From: Zygnema cylindricum | Lineage: Eukaryota; Streptophyta; Zygnematophyceae; Zygnematales; Zygnemataceae | Reading direction: 5' to 3' | Length of the DNA: 64,000 bases | Assembly: GCA_037447655.1 (NCBI GenBank) | Contig: JBBHKE010001236.1 | Coordinates: 1-64,000 of the forward strand | Part shown: in pieces, positions 35,600-47,406 of the stretch | How the letters are laid out: each line of letters starts with the position of its first letter | Position numbering within the stretch: position 1 is the stretch's first letter | Notes under the pieces: generated by a model | The model's input: the letters and a program-made list of their open reading frames with translations, nothing else | Databases searched by the model: none | Told to the model about the DNA's origin: nothing | Position numbers and translations under genes: made by a program

Positions 35600-36070
35600 C
35601 CAAAGGGCAAAGCACCGGGTCGCCCGCGACTATTTTTTTTTTTTTATTCTCCATTAGTGTAGTTCATTCTATTTTTGTATTTATTCTATTTAGGGTAATT
35701 TTCAGTACGTTGTCTCTTAAATAGAGTGGTGTACGGTCAGTGTCAGACCGTACATAAATGTACCTTTTTAAGTTAAAAAGTACAATAAATTAGTTTTAGT
35801 AACCGCGCACACATGAGAATGTGCGTTCTAAAATGGATAAAAACCAGGTCGTAAAAAATCGTGCTCGTACATATTCGTATGACAGCCGCGTTTCGACCGT
35901 GTGAATGTACGATTTGTGTACAATTTGTCAGATTTTGTACGGAGACCTATATTAGCGTAAGCATATTTGCGACCGACATTTTATTTTCAAAGATCCAAAT
36001 TACCATAACCAAACAATTATAATGTATGATTTTTTCCAAAATTTTCTAATTCTTAAATAGCGTACACCAC
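35600..36070 (+). repeat. MULE1 internal direct repeat, copy 1
   Basis: Blocks TCCATTAGTGTAGTTCATTC, ACGGTCAGTGTCA, TTTCGACCGTGTGAA and CCTATATTAGYGTAAGCAT recur in order at 38600-39050. A more diverged copy is at 37690-38050. No ORF. Confidence 0.75.
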
Positions 36071-36299
36071 GGTCATAACGATTGGCGGTGTACCGTGGCA
36101 GATTTGCGACGCTTTGTCGCGTTGCCTAAGATTTGCGAAATGAATAGTGTACTACCGTGTCAAATTTGTGACGCTTTGTCGCGTTCCCTATGATTTGCGA
36201 AATGAATAGCGTTATTACAGTGCCGTGTCAGATTTGCAACATTAATCATGATGTGACGTACTTCCACGATACCAAATAGTACAAAGTACAAGAATGTTG

Positions 36300-36490
36300 G
36301 ATTATAAGGACTACAAAATTGTCATTTTTTTTGGTTTTTTGGTTGACCGACTGTAACCGACCGTTTTTTTTTTCTTGGTGAATCAACCGACCGTAACCGC
36401 CCGAACCCCCAAAATTTGGCAACCAAATCCGTTTCGGATCAGGCGCGGGCGGTCGGTTAACGGTCGGTCACGGTTTCGGTTGACCGTTTG
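36300..36490. repeat. Imperfect palindrome, GACCG/CGGTC-rich
   Basis: GGTTGACCGACTGTAACCGA near 36341 faces GGTCGGTCACGGTTTCGGTTGACCG near 36463-36488 on the other arm. It may be a small fold-back element; no TSD was found. Confidence 0.4.
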
Positions 36491-36844
36491 CGACCTCTGA
36501 TAGAAACCCTACATGTGGCATATGCCACGCACCTCCGGACATATGCCACGCGCCTTTCGGACAAGCGGGAATCAAATCTAACGAAAACCACCAAAAAATC
36601 TTTGTCGAAGAATGTGCCGTGACGCCTCCACCACTATCCGTTGACATCCGGAATTTGCGGCGCCACGACGAAACACGAACGACAAAACAACGATCAAAAG
36701 GACAAAACACGAATGTACAATTGTACATTCACGGAATATATTTTTGCGGCTGACTATCAGTATATAAATAAGAGAACGTTGTTCGCCTTTCTGGAAACCG
36801 TTATATAGGCGCTGTGTCTGTCAAGGATTTTTAGTGTCCGTTGT

Positions 36845-37535
36845 ACTGAAGGCCGTACCGATGGCATGATGTAGCGTTACCGCCCGTAGCGTTACAGACC
36901 TATGTACCGCTGGCATAATTTTACGCTGCCGCCCGCACGCTGGCATAATTCTACGTTGCCGCCGGCTTGCGTGATTTTACGTTGCCGACAGTTGGCTTAA
37001 TTCTACGCTGCCGACAGTTGGCATAATTCTATGCTGCCGACAGCTGGCATAATTCTACACTGTCGCCCGGCCGCTGGCAATTTTCTACGCTGCCACCAGC
37101 TGGCAATTTTATACGCTGCTGCTGGCTGGCAATTTTCTACGTTAACGGCCGCAGGCAATTTTCTACGCTGTCGCCGGCTGGCAATTTTCTGCGTTGCCGG
37201 GTGCTGGCAATTTTCTACGGTGCCACAGGCTGGCAATTTTCTTTTTCTACGCTGCTGCTGGCTGACAATTTTCTACGTTGTCGGCTGCTGGCAATTTTCT
37301 ACGATGCCGGCTCCTGGCAATTTTCTACGCTGCCACCTGCTGGCAATTTTCTACGCTGCCGCCGGCTGGCATAACTTTATGATGCCATAATTAAATGCTG
37401 CCGCCGACTAGCATAATTATACGCTGCTGCCGTGTGGCATATTTCTACGCTTGCCAACCGTCGCTGTACATACTGTCGTACGGTTGGCGTATATGACATT
37501 GCCAACCGTCGGTTACAGACCGCGAGACCGCTTGC
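36845..37535 (+). repeat. 26-bp minisatellite, copy 2
   Basis: Same unit and same TATATAAATA leader (36750-36840) as copy 1, in direct orientation. About 18 units. The duplicated block spans leader, array and TGCCAACCGTCG tail. Confidence 0.88.
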
Positions 37536-38104
37536 ACAATGTACACCGCGAATCTTTATTAGTGTCAACAACTCTAATTTGGGTTCTTAAAATTTTGATT
37601 TTTTTCCTCAAATAGGATACATGATTTAAATTTTTCCTTGACGTTAATTAATATACCGTAAAAAATAGCGTAAAAAACAAAAGTACAACAAGATCAAAAT
37701 AGTGTGGTGTACTGTCGTTGTCAAACCGTATATAAATGTACCTTTTCAAATTAAAATCTTACAAAAAATGAATTAAACTAGATGCGCACGAAAAGGAACG
37801 CGCGCTAAAAAAAACGGAATTAGTCAGACACATAAATTAGTACGTATATTTAAATAGACATGTACGTATATTTAAATTTCACGACGGCGTACGATTTCTA
37901 ATATTTTGTACGAAAACATATGTTAATGTATACAATCGTATGGAAAATATTTTATTTTTGCTATTCCCAAATTAGCATTAAGCTAGAAATACAATACACC
38001 TTTTAAAAAAAAAAAAAACAAATTCTTAATTAGCATCAATTACGATAAATTACCTTCAACGCTATTTAAACTTTGACACTAATAACGATTTGCGGTGTAA
38101 CGTT

Positions 38105-38470
38105 GGTGTGCGATCGTCCGCAGTACGAACCGCCGTACCGCCGGCAGAACGTGACGTTGCCGTGTGTCAGCGGTACAGACCACCGTACCGCTGGCACAAC
38201 GTGACGTTGTCGTGCGTCAACGGTACAGACCGTCGTACCAAACGCACAACGTGACGTTGATGTGCGCCAGCGGTACCGAAGGCACAACGTGACGTTGTTA
38301 TGCGTCAGCAGTACAGACCGCCGTACCGCTTGCACAAAGTGACGTTGCCTTGCGTCAGCGGTACAGACCACGGTACCGCTGGCACAACGTGCCGCCTCCA
38401 TGCTTCACCGATACAGACCGCCGTACCGCTGGCACAACGTGACGTTACCGTGCGTCCGCAGTACGGGCAT
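38105..38470 (+). repeat. 50-bp minisatellite
   Basis: About seven units ending GCACAACGTGACGTTG, one shortened to 38 bp. Each contains GGTACAGACC and CCGTACCGCTGG. ORFs here are repeat artefacts. Confidence 0.88.
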
Positions 38471-38599
38471 GATAAACTGGACAGGTACATGCTCGTGTAA
38501 CGGGCGTTGATTTACTAGTATAAATAAAATGGTTGCGTGCAGGTACACTGCCAATCGCTATTAGCGTTGTGTACGTTAATTCCATCCCGCTTTCTTCTT

Positions 38600-39060
38600 T
38601 TATTCTCCATTAGCGTAGTTCATTCTATTGTTTTCTTTACTTTATTTAGGGTTAATTTTTTAGTACCGTACAAAACGGAAGTACGTCATCATTTAATTAG
38701 TGTGATGTACGGTCAGTGTCAAACCATACAAAATTGTACCTTTTTAAGTGAAAAAGTATATTTAATAAGTTTTAGTAACCGCGGACGCATGTGAATGTGC
38801 GCTCTAAAAAGGGGATATAATCGGGTTGTCAAATATCACGTTCTCACAAAGTCGTCCAGCAACCACATTTCGACCGTGTGAAGGTACGATTTCTGTACGA
38901 TTTGTCAGATTTTGTACGAATACCTATATTAGTGTAAGCATGTTTGCGACCGACATTTATGCTTTTCAAAGACCCAAATTAGAATTATTAAACAATTAGA
39001 ATGTATGTTTTTTTTCAAAATTTTCAAATTCTTAATTAGCGTAAACCATGGTAATTTTTC
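38600..39060 (+). repeat. MULE1 internal direct repeat, copy 2
   Basis: Direct repeat of 35600-36070, with the same order of blocks and scattered substitutions. Confidence 0.75.
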
Positions 39061-39362
39061 ATGTACGCTAAAGAAACTTCTACGCTAATAGCGATTGGCG
39101 TTGTAGTTCACACTGACATTTGACTTGGATGCTGACAAAAATTAAAGGACGGCGTACAACATGTATGAAATCGCACGAAACGAAATAAACTTAGTACAAA
39201 ATAAAAAAAGCCTACCCGCTTTTAAATATCGATGAAATTAAAATGATGCGTTGTCACGCGCGACCAAATAAAGTCACACTATTTACGAATCAACACCTCT
39301 ACAGAACGTACTTCACGAGTTCAACGTCCCAGTTCGCAAGTAGATTTCATTTTTGCGACTAA

Positions 39363-40142
39363 GGGTATGTCCCCATGTGCATAAGTAAGGGTTTTTTTCT
39401 TTCGTTTTCCTGTAAAACATAGTGTCTTTCAGCCTAAGTTGCAACCGTACGAAGGAGTCGCAAATTTGTAGAGTAAAATTTGCGTCATCCTCGAATTTAG
39501 GATGTATGAAAATTTGTCGTCTTGTGTGTTTTCGACCCACTTCCACGACAAAAAACGTCATCATCAACCTTACGTTTAAAACACATGCACGATGTGTTTT
39601 AAAATTAGGTATTTTCGATAACAAATAGGAACATATATTCGCACATGCCGTACTTTTCGAAAAATTTTCATAGGATTTCCAAGGACAAAGAAAAGTACAG
39701 AATTCGCTATGTTTTGTCCGTTTCTGTTCGAATACGACGAAGAAAAGTACACAATTTGTTTGGTTTTGTCCGATTTCGTCAAGTACAGATTTCCTTTTTG
39801 CAGCGGTCTTCAAATTCCAATGCCATTTCACGTCGACCGGATAGGAGACGCAATGGCAAAGCGCCTCGTCTACAACCGTGAAACGGCACAGGCTGGAAGG
39901 CGGTACGTCTACAATGTCACGGTAAGACATGCGACGTCACAAAGCAGTTCTTAAAAATAACGTGTGACCACATAATGTAGACATTAACAGCCGTCACAGG
40001 TATTGTCGACGTGTACAATCGCCACAAGCGTAAGTTACGATTCGTCCTTACAGACATAGGGACACTTGAAAATCGGGTCCGGCGGATCCGCCCTAAAATA
40101 CAAAGTAAGTTCGCTAAGTTACAAGTACATGGGGACATACCC
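39363..40142. mobile_element. Tourist/PIF-Harbinger-like MITE
   Basis: Perfect 16-bp TIR GGGTATGTCCCCATGT at both ends and a 3-bp TSD TAA (39360-39362, 40143-40145), as known for PIF/Harbinger elements. 780 bp, no transposase. It lies inside MULE1 just before its right TIR. Confidence 0.85.
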
Positions 40143-40179
40143 TAAGTCAAATGTGTGAACTACCTGCGCGCATCCATTT

Positions 40180-40443
40180 TATTTATATGTGGCTGCCGCA
40201 AATTTGTTACAGTAAACCTGAGCCGGCCATGTGAATTGTTTTTTTTTTATGACGGTCGACGTTCGCAAGCGCGACACTTTTTTAACCACCGTTACAATAT
40301 TTCGCCAGTCAAAGTTGTTTGACGGATTGACAGTCAAATGTAAAATCAAAGGTACGTAGATTGTACAAAGCTGTACTTCAAATAAACAATTTAAAACAAT
40401 TACCTACGCGAAGCAAAAATTGTCTCTATGATTAGGAATTCCC
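40180..40443 (-). repeat. MULE1 right TIR
   Basis: Inverted copy of 24871-25135; ends GGAATTCCC at 40443, followed by the TSD TTAAGGGAA. Confidence 0.88.
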
Positions 40444-40525
40444 TTAAGGGAATTGATCATGACATTGACTGTTTTGGTTGCGCACAGTCACTTACGTCAT
40501 TTTGTCAAAAATTGTACGTTTGAAG

Positions 40526-41298
40526 TGTTGTCTTTTTGGAAAGCTTTCAGTCTCAGAGCAGCGCAGCTGCTATACAGCAGCGCAGCTGCTATACAACAGC
40601 GCAGCTGCTATACAGCAGCGTAGCTGCTATACAGCAGAGCAGCTGCTATACAGCAAAGCAGCGCAGCAGCAGAGCAGGGCAGCAGCGAAGCTGCAACACA
40701 GACAGGACAAGGCAACCACGATTATATTTTATATTGTCCGTACGGACAACGCAACGTCTGATATTCTTAATGTGATTCTGTACAGGATAGAGCAACTGCG
40801 ATAGATACGATTCTAGTCAACTTAGTGGGAACTCAGTGGTAACTTAGTGGGTAACTCAGTGGTAGCTTAGTGATAGCTCAGTGGTAGCTTAGTGGTAGCT
40901 CAGTGGTAGCTTGATAGATTAGTGGTAGCTTAGTGATTTGACGTACCTCTCAAGTACAGTAGTGTTGCCAGTTCAACACAAGTATAAGACTTAGGACTCG
41001 GAACATATTATGAATCCAGACTTCCAAGTAGTAAAACTGCAGACTGTTTTTGGGAAACTTCTGAGTATTATATCTTGAGTGTTGTCGGGTCAATTGTGCT
41101 ATAACTTTGGGAGTTATCAGTGTTTATGCTACTCTATATTCTGATAGAGTTTTGTGAGGTTTGGATGCTTGTATAAGAATTGGTGGGCACTTAAGAACAG
41201 TTGTTTTGTAGGATTCTTGATAGCTTCTGAGAGTGTATCATGTCTACTTCTACTACTACTGCTGCTCCTCCACCTGCACCGGTGGTTGTAGAACAACA
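40526..41298 (+). repeat. 5' LTR of B1
   Basis: 773 bp, TGTTGTCTTT...GTAGAACAACA with a 6-bp inverted end TGTTGT/ACAACA. It carries 19-bp units CAGCGCAGCTGCTATACAG near 40557-40665, and (T)AGCTTAGTG/TAGCTCAGTGG repeats at 40830-40935. Confidence 0.93.
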
Positions 41299-44200
41299 GG
41301 TTATGGGCCTGTCATCAAGAATTCCTATCTTTTCCGGGGATAAGTATGTTTACTGGGCGGATATGGCGGAAACAAATTTTGAAAATGTCAGTCTTTTAGA
41401 TATCTTGGATGGTTCGCTGGATGAATCTGATCCGTCATGGTCTAAGAAGAATACGCAAGCTCGTTCTATTCTGAAATTTTGTATATCTGAGGATTTAGCT
41501 ATGTCTCGGATAAAGATGAAAAAAGCAATTGATATCTGGAAATCTATTAAAAGTGATTATGAAAAGGCCAATGTCCAGGAAGAGCTTCTATTGGCTGGAA
41601 AAATTTGGGACTATAAGTACACTGGCGGTACAATGGCTGAATATTCTAACAAATTTCGTATCCTTGTAGATGCACATGCTTGTGCAAGTGGGGTGTTTCC
41701 CCCTTTTCAACAGGCGGCATTGCTCATGAGGGGTCTCCCTCGTAGTATGAAAGGAGCATCTGACATGCTCAAACAAAAAGATAAAGCTAGCTGGACTTTA
41801 CAGTTAGCCATCAATATTTTACTAGAGGAGGAAGCTACATCTAATATTCTCAATGTTGAGCAAGTAGAGGCTTTTAATTCAGACTTTGAGAGAAAAGGAC
41901 AGTTTAATCAGCAAAGAAATCAGTATAATCAGTTCAGACATTTTAATCAAGGTGGAAATAGACAATCCAACAATGCATGTTTTTATTGTAGTGAGAGAGG
42001 TCATGGATACAAATTTTGTCCTAAGCTTAAAAAAGCTAACGATACAGGTTTATACAGGCCGGGATGGCAACAAAGCCAGTTTTACAAAGGCTTCACGGGG
42101 ACTACACCTCGTGGAAATGCACTATTTTCGGCGTCTTCGTCTCTCCAAAACGAGAATTTGACGATTTCTACGGAGGATGATACGGATCTATTTGCGATGG
42201 CGGCTGCAATGGAGGGCGCGAAGGACCCCGGATGGATAATGGATACAGGAGCGTCAGCCCACATGTGCTGGAACAAGGCCATCTTCAAAAATCTGAAAGC
42301 AACGCCGGAGAAAAATATTTATTATGCTTGTGGAATGAGTGTCCAAACTCGTGCTGTAGGTGATGTGTCATTACTAGTTGATGTTTAAGGACAAGCAATT
42401 GAAAGGACTCTTCACAATGTCTTATTTGTGCTTGACTTTAAGAAAAATCTGTTTTCTACGTCGTTGGTAGAGAGCAAAGGCTTTGAGGTTAATTTGAAAA
42501 ATGGTCGGCAGGTTGTTAGCAAAAATGGCAAGGTTGCGGTTACAAGTTCTAGAGATAGTAGCAAGATGTATCACATGGATATGGCTAATACCAATGAGAA
42601 TGATGTTCTGTACTCCGGTGTTTTGCACTCATATGAGTTGTGGCATAAAAGGTTAGGCCATGTAAACTATGATAGTTTGAGGAAAATGGTCCTTGCTGGA
42701 AAAATAGAGGGTGTATCACTCACAGATGAGCCGGTCAAAACTTGTGATGGTTGCGCTTTAGGCAAAATCCACAAATTGCCATTTCCTAAGGAGTCTGAGC
42801 ATCAGTCAACGAAACTGTTGCAACAAATTCATTCGGATGTTTTTGGTCCTGCGAAGGTTCCATCTGCCGGGGGGATGAAATATATGGTCACCTTCACAGA
42901 TGATTTCTCCAGGTTTACAAAAGTTTACTTCATGAAGGAGAAGAGTAAAGTGTTTGGTCACTTCAAACACTATAAAGCATGGGTTGAAAAACTTCATAAT
43001 TTACCTATTTTGCAGCTCAAATCAGACAATGGTGGTGAATATACATCGAAAGAATTTGAAACTTTTTTACTCAAGGAAGGTATTAGTCATCTATTGACTG
43101 TTCCATATTCACCGGAACAAAATGGGGTGTTGGTAAGACTAAATAGAACTCTCACAGAGAGCTCCAGGTCGATGCTCGCAGATAAGAATGTGGATCCGAA
43201 ATTATGGGCTGAGGCTCTAAATTGTGCAGTTTATATTAAGAATAGCAGAGGATCCACATCGGTAGACACTACTCCTTTCGAGTTATGGACAAGTACCAAA
43301 CCAGATGTTAGCCATTTCAAAGTCTTTGGTAGTCAATGCTTTATATTGGATACGTCCACAGATAGATGGAAAATGGAACCGAAGGGACTACCGGGCATTT
43401 TGTTAGGATATGACGATAACTCATAAGGTTATACAATCCTTGTGTTTGAGAGGCAGAAAATAGTTATAGCACGGAATATTATTGTAAAGGATGAGCTTGA
43501 CTCCGTAGATTTATTTAAAATGACAGAGCAGCAAAAGCAACAAAAGGAACAAGAATATGTCATTTTAGATTGCATGCAAGAAATTGTACCACGGATACTA
43601 CATTCTTTGGTAGTGACTCCGGAGTCAGACTCTCTCCAAGTTCCTCAACAAGTTCAGTTCCAACCGGACCACCAGCGGTCAATCCACACAGATCGCAAGC
43701 AGCGCAATCAGCGCAATGCGCGACATCCGACGATCTCAGCCTCAGAATTTTCGGGGGGAAGAAGATCCAGCAGCGGACTGCAAGCAAGTTTTCACTTTGC
43801 CTACTCGGCAGCCTCAAGGGAGCCTCTGACCATTCAGGAGGCCTTCTCATCACCTGAACGGAATCACTGGATCGAGGCAGCGAACGACGAAATGAAGTCC
43901 ATCATGGAGGCTCAAACATGGGAGTTTGTGAACCTTCCTTCGGACCGAAAAGCGATCGGCAGCAAATGGGTATTCAAGGTGAAGTTAAATCCCGACAACA
44001 CCATTGAACGTTATAAGGCCAAACTTTTGGCAAAGGGGTATAATCAAAAGAAAGGAATCGATTTTGAAGAAACATTTTCTCCGGTTGTAAGTTTTCCGAC
44101 AGTTAGGATTTTGTTGTCCCTAGCTGCTATAGAAGATATGGAAATACATCAAATGGATGTAAAGACAGCCTTTTTGCATGGAGAACTAGAAGAAACCATT

Positions 44201-45396
44201 TACATGCAGCAGCCTGAAAGTATGTGGAACCAGGAAAATAACACTTAGTATGCAAGTTGCTAAAATCTATGTACGGCCTAAAACAGACCCCCAGACAGTG
44301 GAATCAGAAGCTTGATGAATTCTTGACTAGCCTTGGATTTCACAGGATAAGTTCTAATCACTCTGTCTATGTTCTGAAAGGTGAAAATGGGATAGTGTAT
44401 ATAGCAGTGTATGTAGATGATTTATTATTAATTATCAAATCAATGGCTGAAATTAACAAAATCAAAACTGCTCTAAACTCACGGTTCGAGATGAAAGACC
44501 TCGGTGAGGCAAAATATATTTTGGGTATTCAGGTAGAGAGGGACAGAAATAAGAAATTAATAAAATTGACTCAAAAAGAGGCTATTGGAAACATGTTAGA
44601 TGAGTACGGAATGCGGGGGGCAAAAGGATGTTTAACTCCAATGGAGTTTCGGCAGAAGTTAGAGGGAGAAGAGACAGAACCAGGTGTCATTATTAGCGAG
44701 TATTTAGAGTCAGGGGAGAATGATCCTATGACAATAATACCTTATAGACAGATTGTGGGAAGCTTAATATATTTCATGAACTGTACTCGTCCTGACATTG
44801 CTGCAGCAGTCGGGGTACTGAGCAGGAGTCTAGAAAATCCGAGAAAATCTGATCTTGATGCAGCAAAGAGAGTCTTAAGATATTTGGCAGGAACTAAAGA
44901 TCTCAAACTCACTCTAGGCGGAGGAGAAGTCAAGCTGCAAACATGGAGTGATGCAAGCTATGGCGACATGCCAAGCCGGAAATCCACCACGGGATTCGTT
45001 CTACAAATTGGGAACGGTACTTGCTGCTGGAGCAGCAAACTTCAAAAAGTGACTACGCAGTCGACAATGGAGTCAGAATATATGGCAGCAAGCTCGGCCC
45101 TCAAAGAACTCTTATGGGTAAAATCCATGTTACAAGAACTAGGATATATGCAAGTTGGTCCACAGGTGATCTGGTGTGATAACCAGGCTACCATTGCCAT
45201 TGCTTCTAACCCGAGTCATCACTTCAAAAGCAAGCACATGGATGTACGATTACACTTTGTAAGAGAAAAGGTGTACTCTAGAGTGATTAAATTATGTTAT
45301 TTGCCAGATGCAAAAATGATTGCTGATATGCTCACTAAAACCCTTCCTGCTCATAAGCTGAAGTATTGTAGGGACTCAGTGGGATTAAGTGAATAG
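41240..45396 (+). pseudogene. gag-pol: B1 gag-pol polyprotein (copia)
   Basis: The ATG at 41240 is 59 bases inside the 5' LTR. Gag runs to the zinc knuckle CFYCSERGHGYKFC (about 41978). Protease WIMDTGASAHM (about 42232), integrase HSDVFGPAKV (about 42832), KSDNGGEYT (about 43020), then RT with YVDDLL (about 44408) and RNase H STMESEYMA (about 45062). Damage: TAA at 42386, TAA at 43424 and a one-base deletion near 44218 leading to TAG at 44246. The integrase motif reads NGVLVRLNR where B2 has NGVSERLNR, so the third catalytic acid is lost. RT-RNase H (44257-45396) is clean. Confidence 0.93.
41299..41310 (+). other. Primer-binding site of B1 (half initiator tRNA-Met)
   Basis: GGTTATGGGCCT: the first 11 bases complement the anticodon arm of initiator tRNA-Met. 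It is embedded in gag codons V-M-G, as in family A. Confidence 0.65.
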
Positions 45397-45556
45397 TTGA
45401 ATTGTTGCACTGCTATACTGCCACGCTGCGATAATTTTACCATTGTAAGGTAGTGGGATTGGGTGACTTCCTAATTGCTATATTGCTATGCTGCGATGCT
45501 GCGCTAGTTTATCACCGCAGCTGCGCCGGAATACTGAGTCTAAAGCTTTAGGGGAG

Positions 45557-46367
45557 TGTTGTCTTTTTGGAAAGCTTTCAGTCTCAGAGAAGCGCAGCTG
45601 CTATACAGCAGCGCAGCTGCTATACAACAGCGCAGCTGCTATACAGCAGCGCAGCTGCTATACAGCAGCGCAGCTGCTATACAGCAGAGCAGCTGCTATA
45701 CAGCAGAGCAGCTGCAATACAGCAGAGCAGCGCAGCAGCAGAGCAGCGCAGCAGCGAAGCTGCAACACAGACAGGACAAGGCAACCACGATTATATTTTA
45801 TATTGTCCGTACGGACAACGCAACGTCTGATATTCTTAATGTGATTCTGTACAGGATAGAGCAACTGCGATAGATACGATTCTAGTCAACTTAGTGGGAA
45901 CTCAGTGGTAACTTAGTTGGTAACTCAGTGGTAGCTTAGTGATAGCTCAGTGGTAGCTTAGTGGTAGCTCAGTGGTAGCTTGATAGATTAGTGGTAGCTT
46001 AGTGATTTGACGTACCTCTCAAGTACACTAGTGTTGCCAGTTCAACACAAGTATAAGACTTAGGACTCGGAACATATTATGAATCCAGACTTCCAAGTAG
46101 TAAAACTGCAGACTGTTTTTGGGAAACTTCTGAGTATTATATCTTGAGTGTTGTCAGGTCAATTCTGCTATAACTTTGGGAGTTATCATTGTTTATGCTA
46201 CTCTATATTCTGATAGAGTTTTGTGAGGTTTGGATGCTTGTATAAGAATTGGTGGGCACTTAAGAACAGTTGTTTTGTAGGATTCTTGATAGCTTCTAAG
46301 AGTGTATCATGTCTACTTCTACTACTACTGCTGCTCCTCCACCTGCACCGGTGGTTGTAGAACAACA
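45557..46367 (+). repeat. 3' LTR of B1
   Basis: 811 bp, 38 bp longer than the 5' LTR through two extra 19-bp AGCAGCGCAGCTGCTATAC units. Otherwise nearly the same. Confidence 0.93.
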
Positions 46368-46609
46368 TGAAGTACACATTGGTTCAAATAAAACATCGTC
46401 GAGTACAATTTGACGGTCAATCAGTTGGACAACTTTGACTTTCAAAATATTGTGTCAACCGCTTAAAATTTTGTCGCGCTAACAAACGTGGAAAGTCATA
46501 ATAAAATTAGAAATTCACACGGCCGGCGAACGTTTACCGTAACAAAACTACGGAAACCACATGTAAATAAAAGTGTTACAGAGAGTCACTTTTGTCGTTA
46601 TGTGAGCTC

Positions 46610-47406
46610 TGTTGTCTTTTTGGAAAGCTTTCAGTCTCAGAGCAGCGCACCTGCTATACAGACATAGCAGCGCAGCTGCTATACAAACAAAGCAGCGCAA
46701 CTGCTATACAGACAGAGTAGCGCAGCTGCTATACAATAGAGCAGCGCAACAGCAGAACAGACAGCAGTGCAGCTGCTATACAGGAGAGCAGCGCAGCGGC
46801 AGAACAGCGCAGCAGCGAAGCTGCAACACAGACAGGACAACGCAACCACGATTATATTTGATATGGTCCGTACGCACAACGCAGCGTCTGATATTCTTAA
46901 TGTGATTCTGTACAGGATAGAGTAACTGCGATAGATACGATTCTAGTCAACTTAGTGGGGAACTCAGTGGTAGCTTAGTGATTGCTCAGTGGTAGCTTAG
47001 TGATAGCTCAGTGGTAGCTTGACAGATTAGTGGTAGCTTGGGGGTTTGATGCACCTCTCAAGTACACTGGCGTTGCCAGTTCAACACAAGTATAAGACTT
47101 AGGACTCAAAACATATTATGTATCCAGACTTCCAAGTAGTAAAACTGCAAAAAGTTTTTGGGAAACTTCTGAGTATTATATCTTGAGTGTTGTCGGGTCA
47201 ATTGTGCTGAAAATTTGGGTGTAATCAGTGTTTATGCTACTCTATATTCTGATAGAGTTTTGTGAGGTTTGGATGTTTTTATAAGAATTAGTTACCACTT
47301 AAGAACAGTTGTTTGGTAGGATTCTTGATAGCTTCTGAGAGTGTATCATGTCTACTTGTACTACTACTACTGCTCCTCCACCTGTACCGGTGGTTGTAGA
47401 ACAACA
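46610..47406 (+). repeat. 5' LTR of B2
   Basis: TGTTGTCTTT...AGAACAACA. GCAGCGCAGCTGCTATACAGACA variant units in the first 200 bp. The primer site GGTTATGGGCCT follows. Confidence 0.93.

Larger units (their letters stand above)
24871..40443. mobile_element. Mutator-like element with long TIRs (MULE1)
   Basis: Terminal inverted repeats of about 265 bp (24871-25135 and 40180-40443) start GGGAATTGCTAATC and GGGAATTCCTAATC and are flanked by a perfect 9-bp TSD, the hallmark of Mutator-like elements. No MURA-type transposase is visible, so it is non-autonomous. Its own interior is minisatellites and direct repeats. A hAT (25719-35331) and a Tourist-like MITE (39363-40142) sit inside. Without them it would be about 5.2 kb. 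Confidence 0.88.
40526..46367 (+). mobile_element. Full-length Ty1/copia element, family B (B1)
   Basis: TSD TGAAG at 40521-40525 and 46368-46372. LTRs 40526-41298 and 45557-46367, purine tract TTTAGGGGAG at 45547-45556. It sits in the left TIR of MULE2. LTRs are nearly identical apart from a repeat-number difference, so this is recent. Confidence 0.95.

Noticed and set aside
38066-38401. Cys-rich 111-codon ORF
   Set aside because: Lies on the 50-bp minisatellite; a unit not divisible by three makes conserved coding unlikely.
39313-39930. 205-codon minus ORF in the Tourist-like MITE
   Set aside because: Crosses the MITE boundary and TSD, and lacks any transposase motif; likely chance.
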